Assembly: GCA_021106755.1 (NCBI GenBank)
Contig: JAIOTM010000130.1
Coordinates: 1-10,990, forward strand
Direction: 5' to 3'
From: Candidatus Cloacimonadota bacterium
GTDB taxonomy: Bacteria > Cloacimonadota > Cloacimonadia > Cloacimonadales > JAIOQZ01
DNA: 10,990 bases
This document shows positions 1 through 8,600 of this stretch, piece after piece. Under the pieces are notes generated by a model. That model saw only the letters and a list, made by a program, of their open reading frames with translations, was not told where the DNA came from and did not search any database. The position numbers and the translations under genes are program-made. Position 1 is the first letter of the stretch; each line of letters starts with the position of its first letter.

Positions 1-449
1 AGAATATTTCCCAGCATACTTTCCACCTGCTCGTTAGTATGTCGCAAACGATATGACATTGTGCGTATAAGCTGGAAGATTATAGAAGGATTAGAAACCG
101 AAATGCTGAGAAAATCTTCTTTGCCAATATACAACAACTCCACATCTGTTAAGGCTTTGGCGGAAGCAGAACGGGGATTGTTGTCAATCAGTGACATTTC
201 GCCAAAGTAGTCCAGATTATCAAAGGACTGCAATTCAGCTTCGGTGTCCAGTTCATCGCTGATTTTCTTAGTTATCTCAACTTTCCCGGATTTCACAATG
301 TAAAATTTGTTTCCAATATCCCCTTCGCGGAAAATACATGAACCAGCTTTATATGACACCTGAACAAAATGTTGGGCGACTTCGTCTATCTGAACTTTAT
401 CTAATTGAGAGAAAAAATCAATTTTTGCTAAAATTTTTTTCACAGACAT
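1..449 (-). CDS. Cyclic nucleotide-binding domain protein (partial, C-terminus off the left edge)
   Basis: The first 149 residues are visible, starting MSVKKILAKI and running off the window. They form one complete CRP-type cyclic nucleotide-binding beta-barrel (about residues 10-115) followed by the start of the C-helix (RTMSYRLRHTNEQVES, 129-144). The phosphate-binding cassette is present as FGEMSLIDNNPRSASA (82-97). It keeps the Glu (E84) that contacts the ribose and the Arg (R93) that contacts the cyclic phosphate in cAMP/cGMP-binding members of the family, so real nucleotide binding is plausible. The start is supported by AAGGAG five bases upstream of the ATG. Because the C-terminus is missing, I cannot tell a Crp/Fnr transcription factor (which would add a helix-turn-helix) from a single-domain sensor or a fused effector. 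It lies downstream of, and in the same direction as, the small membrane-protein gene, 138 bases away, so co-transcription is possible but not shown. Confidence 0.9.
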   Translation of the reverse strand, partial: MSVKKILAKIDFFSQLDKVQIDEVAQHFVQVSYKAGSCIFREGDIGNKFYIVKSGKVEITKKISDELDTEAELQSFDNLDYFGEMSLIDNNPRSASAKALTDVELLYIGKEDFLSISVSNPSIIFQLIRTMSYRLRHTNEQVESMLGNI

Positions 450-452
450 AAA

Positions 453-460
453 TTCTCCTT
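453..460 (-). promoter_or_regulatory. Ribosome binding site of the cyclic nucleotide-binding gene
   Basis: On the minus strand AAGGAG is followed by a five-base spacer and ATG at 449-447. This fixes the start of the partial gene. Confidence 0.75.
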
Positions 461-488
461 TTTGTTAGTCTGAAGAATAGCAAATATT

Positions 489-494
489 TGTCAA
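489..494 (-). promoter_or_regulatory. TTGACA hexamer, possible -35 element upstream of the cyclic nucleotide-binding gene
   Basis: A perfect TTGACA reads leftwards 40 bases before the start codon, next to a 10-bp palindrome (CAAATATTTG, 481-490). At 16-18 bases spacing no good TATAAT-like -10 box is present (best AGACTA or GACTAA), so the promoter call is weak. If real, this gene can be transcribed independently of the membrane-protein gene upstream. Confidence 0.25.
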
Positions 495-540
495 ATAAAA
501 AACAAATCAGCAGGCTGGAGTAAAGAAACGTTGTCATTTC

Positions 541-553
541 AATGTTAAACATT
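541..553. repeat. Short perfect palindrome between the two minus-strand genes
   Basis: AATGTT, one central A, then AACATT: a 13-base dyad in the 138-base gap between the membrane-protein stop and the cyclic nucleotide-binding start. It is not followed by a T-run on the minus strand, so it is not a convincing terminator. It could be a small protein-binding site or chance in AT-rich DNA. Confidence 0.3.
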
Positions 554-587
554 ATCGGAAATAAGCTTGCTCGTGGAATGGAACAAA

Positions 588-947
588 TCATTTTTCCTCG
601 TTAGCACACCTGCTGCCAACACAACGACAAAATCCGTGATAGATAGAACAAATACCACCAAATATGGAGATTAGACCCCAGAAAAGCGGTCGAAGGAAGA
701 TGTAAAGTACGTTAGGCATCTTTATATTCAGAAGATGCAGACCCCAGGTTGTGAGAAAACAGCCCAGAACAATCAGCAAATGACCGAAAAGTATCAGCAT
801 TGTCCTACCAGTCCAAATACCGAGAGCAACTAACGATAAGCCAATCAGAGTCGGGATGACACCGATATGGTAATTGCCGATAAATATACCCCAGATGCCA
901 AACAGAATTAACAATCCACCAACTATAATGTTTCCCTTGAGTTTCAT
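588..947 (-). CDS. Small integral membrane protein of unknown family, four predicted helices
   Basis: A 119-residue protein beginning MKLKGNIIVG. I do not recognise the family. Four hydrophobic stretches are visible at about residues 6-23, 27-45, 48-67 and 82-104, joined by very short loops, so it should be an inner-membrane four-helix bundle with almost no soluble part. Lys2 and Lys4 before helix 1 favour a cytoplasmic N-terminus. The tail after helix 4 is short and carries three Cys in FCRCVGSRC (106-114), with a fourth at C100 in the end of helix 4. These might bind a metal or form disulfides, which is speculation. The frame is open upstream to 1091, but AAAAGGAG sits five bases before the internal ATG at 947-945, and the 48 residues upstream look like translated non-coding DNA, so the shorter start is preferred. 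It lies upstream of the cyclic nucleotide-binding gene on the same strand and is divergent from glutamate dehydrogenase. Confidence 0.7.
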   Translation of the reverse strand: MKLKGNIIVGGLLILFGIWGIFIGNYHIGVIPTLIGLSLVALGIWTGRTMLILFGHLLIVLGCFLTTWGLHLLNIKMPNVLYIFLRPLFWGLISIFGGICSIYHGFCRCVGSRCANEEK

Positions 948-952
948 ACAGA

Positions 953-960
953 CTCCTTTT
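953..960 (-). promoter_or_regulatory. Ribosome binding site deciding the membrane-protein start
   Basis: AAAAGGAG on the minus strand with a five-base spacer to ATG at 947-945. It selects this start over the upstream in-frame ATG at 1091-1089, which would lengthen the protein by 48 non-hydrophobic, family-atypical residues. Confidence 0.75.
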
Positions 961-1084
961 CTAAAGAAGCATTTTACCCGCACGACCCATCTTTGTACAG
1001 CGAAAAAAACTGAGTACGATAAAGAAACAAATTGTGCGAGACGGACTTTATTTGAGAGTAAGAAATTACCCGATTGAGATATTC

Positions 1085-1090
1085 TTGACA
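1085..1090 (+). promoter_or_regulatory. TTGACA hexamer, possible -35 element of glutamate dehydrogenase
   Basis: A perfect TTGACA lies 58 bases before the glutamate dehydrogenase start. At 17 bases spacing the sequence is AAATGA (1108-1113), a poor -10 match, so this may be chance or use a non-canonical -10. No CRP/FNR-type dyad or sigma-54 motif was seen in the divergent gap 948-1147. Confidence 0.3.
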
Positions 1091-1137
1091 TATTTTCCCC
1101 CCAGAAGAAATGAGTCTTTGAATCAAAAATTTCCCTT

Positions 1138-1142
1138 GGAGG
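1138..1142 (+). promoter_or_regulatory. Ribosome binding site deciding the glutamate dehydrogenase start
   Basis: GGAGG followed by a five-base spacer and ATG at 1148. It selects this start over the in-frame ATG at 1034, and the resulting N-terminus aligns with known hexameric glutamate dehydrogenases. Confidence 0.85.
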
Positions 1143-1147
1143 TTAGA

Positions 1148-2482
1148 ATGACGATACGAGAATTTATGGCAAGCGTGGAAGCCCGGAACCCGGCACAGCC
1201 CGAGTTTATTCAGGCAGTTCGCGAAGTTGTTGAGTCTGTGTGGGATATTTATCAGGATAATCCTGTTTATCAGGAAAACAGTATCCTCGAACGTATAGTA
1301 GAGCCGGAAAGAATTATTACTTTTCGAGTTCCGTGGATTGATGATGACAGCAAAGTCCATGTAAATCGTGGCTACAGGGTTGAATTTAACGGTGCTATTG
1401 GTCCTTACAAAGGTGGACTGCGGTTTCACCCCAGCGTAACACTCTCTATTCTGAAATTTTTAGGCTTCGAGCAAGTTTTCAAAAACAGTCTGACCACTCT
1501 CCCAATGGGTGGCGGTAAAGGTGGCTCAGATTTCAATCCCAAGGGGAAATCTGATCGCGAAATTATGGCGTTCTGCCACGCGTTTATGCAGGAATTATTT
1601 CGCCACATCGGACCAAACACAGATGTCCCGGCTGGCGATATCGGAGTTGGTGGACGCGAGATTGGATATTTATTTGGCATGTACCGCAAACTGCGCAACG
1701 AGTTTACCGGCGTTCTTACCGGAAAAGGTATCAAATGGGGTGGCAGTCTCGTCAGACCGGAAGCTACAGGCTTCGGTTGCGTTTACTTCGCCGAAGAAAT
1801 GCTGAAAACAAAGGGCACAAATTTTAACGGAAAAACTGTTGCTCTCTCTGGTTTTGGCAATGTTGCATGGGGTGCCGCCCAAAAAATTACAGAGCTTGGC
1901 GGTAAAGTTGTCACTATCTCTGGTCCAGATGGATATATTTATGATTCTGATGGAATCTCCGGCGAGAAAATTGACTATTTGCTGGAGCTTCGCGCAACCA
2001 ATAACGATGTTGTACAGCCCTACGCCGAGGAATTTGATGTCGAATTCTTCCCTGGTAAACGACCCTGGGAGCAAAAAGCAGATGTCGCGCTTCCATGTGC
2101 CTGCGAAAATGAACTCCGTGAAGAAGACGCGAATAACCTTGTAGCTAATGGCTGCATGTGTGTCGCCGAAGGTGCTAATATGCCTTGCACACCGGAAGCA
2201 ATCGAAACTTTCCAGAATGCCCGGATTCTCTACGCGCCGGGTAAAGCCGCCAACGCTGGTGGCGTTGCTACTTCAGGGCTGGAAATGTCTCAAAACAGTA
2301 TGCGTATGTCTTGGTCAGCCGAGGAAGTGGATGAAAAACTTCACCGGATTATGGTGGAAATCCACAATCAGTGCGTTGAACATGGTAAGAAAACAGACGG
2401 ATATATTGATTATGTGCATGGAGCCAATATTGCCGGCTTCATAAAAGTTGCCGATGCTATGGTAGAACAGGGTGTTGTATAG
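1148..2482 (+). CDS. gdhA: Glutamate dehydrogenase, hexameric class, NAD-type coenzyme pocket
   Basis: Catalyses the reversible oxidative deamination of L-glutamate to 2-oxoglutarate and ammonia in the cytoplasm. At 444 residues it has the usual length of the roughly 450-residue class I enzymes. Substrate and catalytic residues are in place: K88 in GPYKGG, K112 in FKNSL, the catalytic K124 in PMGGGKGGSDF, D164 in PAGDIGVGGRE and S376 in SGLEM. The nucleotide-binding fold carries SGFGNVA (234-240) and SGPDGYIYD (258-266). F236, P260 and D261 match the positions known to set NAD preference in the Clostridium symbiosum enzyme (F238, P262, D263), rather than the Ser found in the glycine-rich loop of NADP enzymes such as E. 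coli GdhA. I infer NAD use and a mainly catabolic role in amino-acid fermentation. The segment 317-347 is unusually cysteine-rich (two CxC motifs plus C347). It is divergent from the membrane-protein gene, probably monocistronic, and followed by a hairpin terminator. It ends with TAG exactly at the family C-terminus (VADAMVEQGVV). Confidence 0.97.
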   Translation: MTIREFMASVEARNPAQPEFIQAVREVVESVWDIYQDNPVYQENSILERIVEPERIITFRVPWIDDDSKVHVNRGYRVEFNGAIGPYKGGLRFHPSVTLSILKFLGFEQVFKNSLTTLPMGGGKGGSDFNPKGKSDREIMAFCHAFMQELFRHIGPNTDVPAGDIGVGGREIGYLFGMYRKLRNEFTGVLTGKGIKWGGSLVRPEATGFGCVYFAEEMLKTKGTNFNGKTVALSGFGNVAWGAAQKITELGGKVVTISGPDGYIYDSDGISGEKIDYLLELRATNNDVVQPYAEEFDVEFFPGKRPWEQKADVALPCACENELREEDANNLVANGCMCVAEGANMPCTPEAIETFQNARILYAPGKAANAGGVATSGLEMSQNSMRMSWSAEEVDEKLHRIMVEIHNQCVEHGKKTDGYIDYVHGANIAGFIKVADAMVEQGVV

Positions 2483-2502
2483 CCCGTAAACAATAGACTT
2501 GT

Positions 2503-2532
2503 AAAGACCCGCCAGTGTGCGGGTCTTTTATT
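2503..2532 (+). terminator. Rho-independent terminator after glutamate dehydrogenase
   Basis: A perfect 10-bp stem, AAAGACCCGC (2503-2512) with GCGGGTCTTT (2519-2528), encloses a six-base loop CAGTGT. The downstream arm runs into a short T-rich stretch ending TCTTTTATT. It begins 20 bases after the stop codon and should insulate the giant downstream gene from glutamate dehydrogenase transcription. Confidence 0.9.
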
Positions 2533-2552
2533 ACGCAAAAAATATAAAAAAC

Positions 2553-2558
2553 TTGACA
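2553..2558 (+). promoter_or_regulatory. TTGACA hexamer, possible -35 element of the giant gene
   Basis: A perfect TTGACA lies downstream of the terminator and 79 bases before the start codon. At 17 bases spacing the sequence is AAATTT (2576-2581), AT-rich but a weak -10. A start site about seven bases further on would fall inside the palindrome at 2586-2606, which is where a repressor site would be expected. Confidence 0.35.
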
Positions 2559-2585
2559 GCATTTTTTCCTTTGGCAAATTTAACT

Positions 2586-2606
2586 GGTTAGACAAATTGA
2601 CTAACC
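2586..2606. promoter_or_regulatory. 21-bp near-perfect palindrome, candidate operator of the giant gene
   Basis: The left arm GGTTAGACAA (2586-2595), central A, and right arm TTGACTAACC (2597-2606) are complementary at 9 of 10 positions; the one mismatch is at the seventh base. It ends 31 bases before the start codon and lies just downstream of the candidate promoter. There is no T-run after it, which argues against a terminator. A dimeric regulator binding site is the likeliest reading; a 5' leader hairpin is the alternative. Confidence 0.5.
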
Positions 2607-2625
2607 GCTAAGTTTCACCTAAAAC

Positions 2626-2632
2626 AAAGGAA
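2626..2632 (+). promoter_or_regulatory. Ribosome binding site of the giant gene
   Basis: AAAGGAA, with AAGGA six bases before ATG at 2638. The encoded protein starts directly with a signal peptide, which supports this start. Confidence 0.75.
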
Positions 2633-2637
2633 TACTT

Positions 2638-5600
2638 ATGAAACACGTATTTGTTATTTTTTGCCTTACACTATGCCTGTTTATCCCCCTCTTTTCGACG
2701 ACAATCACGGTACCTGGTGATTACACAACGATTCAGGCGGCAATCAACGCTTCCGCTACCCACGACACAATTCTGGTGGCAGAAGACACCTATTTCGAGA
2801 ACATTGTAATAGAGGCTAAGGAAATCTGTATTGCCAGCCACTACATTCTGGATAGTAGCACCCTTCATATAACCAATACAATCATTGATGGTAGCGCCGC
2901 GCTGAACCCGGATGAAGCCAGCGTGATTACCCTGATAGCCGGAAGCGAACCGCATTGTGTTCCCCGAATTATCGGCTTCACTATAAAAGGTGGTTCAGGT
3001 ACACTAATCACCGTAACAGAAGAAGGTGAATCAATAGAAAAAAAAGTCGGTGGCGGAATCTATAACGAAGGCACCGATGCTATCATGAGTAATTGCTACA
3101 TAGAGGATAATGATGTGGAAGACGACGGTGGCGGTAGTTATTCTCTCGATGGCAAAATGAACTTAGGCGGTGAGGTTGAAAACGAAGGCGGCTGGGAAGA
3201 AGGTGAAGGACGTCCGCCAATGATTAATCCGGGTGGAAACCACTTCGCCAACAATACCGCAGGTGCAGGTAATTCAATATACTACAAATACGATAACCAG
3301 TCAGACGATGATACCTTAAAAGTAGAGAACTGTTTCTTTGATGTTTACAACTCTCAGGATGAAGCAATTTCTAACTACTGGTGTTTTTCAGATGTTGCTG
3401 TATCTTTTGAGGGAGGTTCCGGCACATTAGATGCAATTTTGCAGGATGTCCATGTTTCGCCGACTGGTTCGGATGATAACACCGGGCTAACTGCCCAGGA
3501 CCCGCTTCTGACTATCGACAAAGCTTTGAGTCTTGTTTATGCAGATATTGTTGATACAGTAAATATTCATCTGGCAGAAGGAACTTATTCACCAAGTCAA
3601 ACCGGAGAGAATTTTCCATTGAATATGGTAAACTACGTTTCTTTACTCGGATCAGAAACAGGACAGACAATCATTGATGCTGAAGCTACTTCCAATAATC
3701 CGGATAGAGTTATGCAATTTGTCAGTTCTTATGGCGTTTCAGTTTCCAACCTGAAAATAACAGGTGGATATAAATCACATGGAGCTGGAATGCTGATGCA
3801 ACATGGTGCTTCTCCGACACTGAGAAACGTGGAGATTAGCCAGAACTATGCCGGAGCTTCAGGTGGTGGATTCTTATTAATTAATGCTCACCCCCTGTTT
3901 TATGATGTTATTATAAGACAGAACACTGCCGACATGTACGGTGCTGGCGGAAAAATCTCCAGTGGTTCAGTTCCGTGGTTCAGTAATTGCGAAATAACTG
4001 ATAACAATACTTCACACTGGGGTGGAGGCATATACACTTCCAGTGCTACCCCCAGAATAAATAATTGCATTTTCAGTGAAAATTCTGCTAATCGGGGAGG
4101 TGCACTTTACGATGGTGGTTATGGTCCAGTAGAAGTTATAAACTGCACTATTACAAATAATAACGCAGTCCTCGGAGCTGGCTACTACTGTTATACCAGC
4201 GGTATTGACTCCCAACTTATAGGCAATGTTATTACAAACAATACTGCAACTTATGGAGCAGTTCTGTATGCAGGTATGTCGGCTCCAAATTTGATTAATA
4301 ACACTATTGCAAACAACGAGACTGATAACGGAGCAATTTACCTCATCAACGGAGCTTCCCCATCTTTAATAAACAACATAATCACGGGTAATATCGGCAC
4401 AAATTCTCCCACAATCTGGTTGCAGGACTACGATTGTGACCCGTTTATAAGAAATTGCCTGATTGAAGGCGGAGTTGACTCTTTCGGTGGATCTGGTTCC
4501 GGGGTTAATTATGTAGGAGAAGGAACAACACCTATAGCAGATATAGTCTTTGAAGCCGCTCCAGAATTCACCAGCCCTACCGATGGAGCTGGTGATCAAT
4601 ACGATGGCTCTCTCGCTGACTGGAGTCAACAGATTTCCTCTATTATAACAAACTCTGGCTCAACTAGCACAGCAGGATTTGACCTTCCTGCTCTGGATAT
4701 TGCTGGCAACCCGCGTATCTATGGTGATTCGGAAGTTGACCTTGGTGCATACGAGCTTCAGAGTAATCCTCAGCTTAATATGTCCTTTTATGCCAGTATA
4801 CAGCAAGGAACATCTCCATTATTGGTTACGTTTACTCCGATAACAAATAAACCCGTTAACTCTTACACATGGACAACCAGCGATGGCATGGTAAGTTTTG
4901 CTACCATTGCATCCTTACAGTTCGATAATATAGGCTCAATTGATGTTACTCTTACCTGTACTACCAGTGGCGGCGAGAATGCATTTCACACAAAAAGCGG
5001 ATACATCGACATTTATCCCGATAATCATTGGTCTGGAACATTGAATGGCGATATTACCTGGGGCCCCGGCATCGAAATTATTGAAGATGATGTGCTTATT
5101 GCCCCTAGCTGTACATTGACAGTTATGCCGGCAACCGAGGTGAAGTTCAGGGAAGATGTAAAACTCAGTGTTCAGGGACGCGTTCTGGCAGAAGGCACAG
5201 TTACCGACTCAATTTTCTTTACTTCATTTGATCCTGACAGCTACACCTGGAACGGTATCCGTTATGAAACTCAGGTTGCCCATAGTAACCGCTTTGATTA
5301 TTGTAGCTTCCGTTACGCAGGTGAAACTCCCGCGTATCGCTACGGAGCAGCATTCAGCGTTGTAGAATATGCCCCACTTTCGATAAAGCATAGTACTTTT
5401 GCAAATAATTCTGCTTTGGGTGGGGGAGCTATTTACTTCAAGGATGCATCACCGACTCTGGAAAGCAGCATGATTACAAACAATCACGCAGATTTTTACG
5501 GTGGCGGGATTTATCTGGACAATTCTGATGCCCGAATAATTAACTCAATTATCTGCAATAATACTGCTTCCTCCGGTTACGGTGCCGATGGTGGAGGACT

Positions 5601-8600
5601 TGCTTTAATAGCATCATCTCCTCAAATTTACAACACTACAATCGCAAATAACTTCGCGGATGAATGCGGTGGTGGTATTACTTTATCGAATGACTCAGAT
5701 GCCGATATTCGCAACTCAATTTTCTGGGGAAATACTTCCCCACTGGGAGAGCAGGTTGCAATAGGTGACCCCGATTCTGACCCATATTTCAACTGTTGTA
5801 CTATGGAAGGCGGTCTATCCGATTTCTACGGAGGAGGTGCCGGACATGAATATGATACATCCCGCTGGGAAGGAAGTTTCGAATCTAATCCGTTGTTTGT
5901 TGCGCCTACACTTGGCATAAACGAAAATGGCATTGCGGCTGACTGGTCGTTGCAGGCAGCTTCAATATGTATTAATACTGGTAATCAGGATACCCTTGGA
6001 ATGTACTTGGGTTACACGGATTTTGGTGGAAACGACCGCGTTTATACAGGAAACCTTGCCCGGGTGGATGTAGGAGCTTACGAGTATGCCGATGAACCGC
6101 AATTCAGTGTAGATTTTTCTGGAGACCCTTTGTCGGGCAACTCGCCTTTAGAAGTTAACTTCAGTGCAATCAGCAACTGTGACATGGATAGCTGGAACTG
6201 GCAGTTTGGCAATGGTGGTGGAAGCATTCTGCACGAACCATCTGTAATTTACCATAATTCGGGATTATATGATGTTCAGTTGCAGGCATCAAATGCCGGA
6301 GGTAATGCCCAGCGATCAAAACCCTCTTATATTGAAGTACTACCAGACGAGGAAATCAGTGGTCATATTTCATCAAACACTTACTGGGATGCTGATACAG
6401 TTCGAATTGTTGGCGAAGTTACAGTAGATTCATCTGTCACTCTGGAAATTGCCCCCGGCGTAACCGTTTTGTTTATGGGACACTACCGACTCAATATCAA
6501 CGGTTGTATTCTCGCCGAAGGTGCTGTCAGGGATTCCATTCGTTTTACTGCTTCTGACCCTCTTGTTGGCTGGCATGGAGTTCGCTTTAACAACACTCCG
6601 GTCGAAAACGATACATCCTATTTTGCTTACTGTGTTTTCGAACATGGACTATCGGATGACACTGCGGAAAAAGGTGGTGCTATTTCGATTGAAAACTTTG
6701 ATTTCGTTCATATCTCTTATTGCAGAATAACAAATAATACAGCTTCTGGTAGTTTTTCACGGGGAGGAGGAATTTCTCTCGTTAACTCCGATGCCAGAAT
6801 TATCAACAACATTATCTGTAACAATCAGGCAACCGGCTATCTTAATCAGGGCGGTGGAATATTTATTGATAATGGAATGCCGAGAATTGTAGGCAACATT
6901 ATCTGTAATAACGAGGCGAGATACGGTGGAGGTGTAGCTATTCATAACGGAACCTGGTGTTTTTTCTCCAGCAACACAATATTTAATAATGTTGCAACCA
7001 ACCACGGAGGAGGACTGGCATTCTGGTATGGGTCAGACCCGCCTATCCAGAACTGTATCATAGGTGGAAACACAGCCACCTATGGCGACCAGATTTACTT
7101 AATGCATAATACCTGCGATCCTTACTTCTATTACAATGATATCCAAAACGGACTTGCCGGGTTTGAAGGCTCAGGCGCCGGAACAGAATACGAAACCAGC
7201 CGATACCACGATAATTTCTCTGATTTTCCTCTTTTTGCCCAAGCTTCAGGTGGGGCAGGCTTAGCATATTCTGGACATGGAGCAGACTGGCGTCTTCTCG
7301 TAAATTCCCCTTGCATTGATGTTGGTAATCCGTTGGTTCCTTTGTACGAATTGCCGGAATTCGATTTATTAGGCAATATCAGAATCCGTGATAGTATTAT
7401 CGACATTGGTGCCCTTGAATACGCTGAAATTATCCCGGAACCAGAAATCCTGACAGACCCCACCGAGTTTACGCTGAATACCTGGATAGGTAACTCGTTT
7501 ATTCGTCCTCTTAACATAGCCAATATAGGCGAAGATTCCTCCACTCTTGAATATTCAATTTTTGTGCAGGATTCTGGTGCAACCCGCGATCTCACTGGCT
7601 CAACCTTTGATATAGCCGAGACAGAATATACACCTGGTGGAACCTACGATTTATCAATCACTGTTTTTAACGCCAGCCCGGACATGGAATGGATTGATGA
7701 AGTTCAACTTCATATTCCGGCTGGAGTAACCGCTAACAGTTCAACTACACTCATCGGTGGTTCGAGCGACCTTACATCCAACGGTGCATCAGGTTACGGT
7801 GTAACTATAATCTGGTTCGACCCTGACGGTGGATGGGGTAACATTCGCGGAGGAGAAACCGCCACGGCCACGGTAAATGTAACATTTGATCCTGGCGCAT
7901 CCGGACAGTTCAACTTCAATTGGGATATCTCCGGCGATGATTACGGCGGCGGTGTACATGATATTTCCGGTACAGACTCAATGCAGGAACAACTCGGAAC
8001 ATTAGCTGTTACTTATCCTGTAGGTGGAGAAGTATGGGCAGTTTCGCCTATCGGGCAAATGAATGTCACCTGGGACCACATTACCCGATTTCCTTATGTG
8101 AATATCGAAATTTCTTACAATGGTGGTAGCGCGTGGTCTGATTTAGTAAGTTATACTGCTAATGATGGCTCATATCAGTGGTTACCCGGAGCAACACTCT
8201 CAGAGCAATGCCTTATTCGGGTAAGCAGCACGGATGGACAGGTGCAGGGAATATCAGCTTCGACCTTTACTATTTATCAACCGTCCACATGGATATCGCT
8301 GGATGACGTTTCTGGTACTGTTCCTGTCGGGACAGATTCTAATCGCGTTCTGTTTGTTCAAACATCAGGATTAACAGCAGGCGATTACAACGCCGAAATA
8401 GTAATTTTCAGCAACGACTCGATTATCCCACGAACTTCAATTCCTGTTTCGTTAACCTTAACAGATGCAACTCAGGCTGTGATAGATGTTGATACCAGTG
8501 ATATGGATTTCGGAAGTGTACAGGTAGGTTCGCAAGAGACCCTTCCTTTGCAAATTACCAATACTGGTAACATCGCTCTTACCGGTGATATTACTACTCC

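Noticed and set aside
541-553. Terminator between the membrane-protein and cyclic nucleotide-binding genes
   Set aside because: The 13-base dyad is short and AT-rich, and on the minus strand it is not followed by a T-run.
948-1091. Longer start for the small membrane protein
   Set aside because: The extra 48 residues look like translated intergenic DNA, and AAAAGGAG supports the internal ATG at 947-945.
1034-1147. Upstream in-frame extension of glutamate dehydrogenase (38 extra residues from ATG 1034)
   Set aside because: The extension has no family counterpart and no ribosome binding site I can see, whereas GGAGG precedes ATG 1148 at ideal spacing.
974-2096. Several minus-strand and other-frame open frames across the glutamate dehydrogenase gene (for example 1426-1734 and 1670-2074 on the minus strand)
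   Set aside because: They lie opposite or out of frame with a strongly conserved enzyme gene and show no recognisable domain; they are shadows.
2638-7428. Polysaccharide lyase or pectinase activity of the beta-helix modules
   Set aside because: Only the generic coil pattern is visible; I found no recognisable catalytic Asp/Lys/Arg set of known lyase or hydrolase families, so enzyme activity is not claimed.
3430-7428. CRISPR-like or tandem DNA repeat array in the GGTGG-rich region
   Set aside because: The repetition is at protein level (beta-helix coils), with irregular DNA spacing and divergent codons; no constant repeat/spacer pattern exists.
7131-7595. Minus-strand open frame of 154 codons inside the giant gene
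   Set aside because: It lies opposite conserved beta-helix coding sequence and the module closing motif, with no plausible domain.
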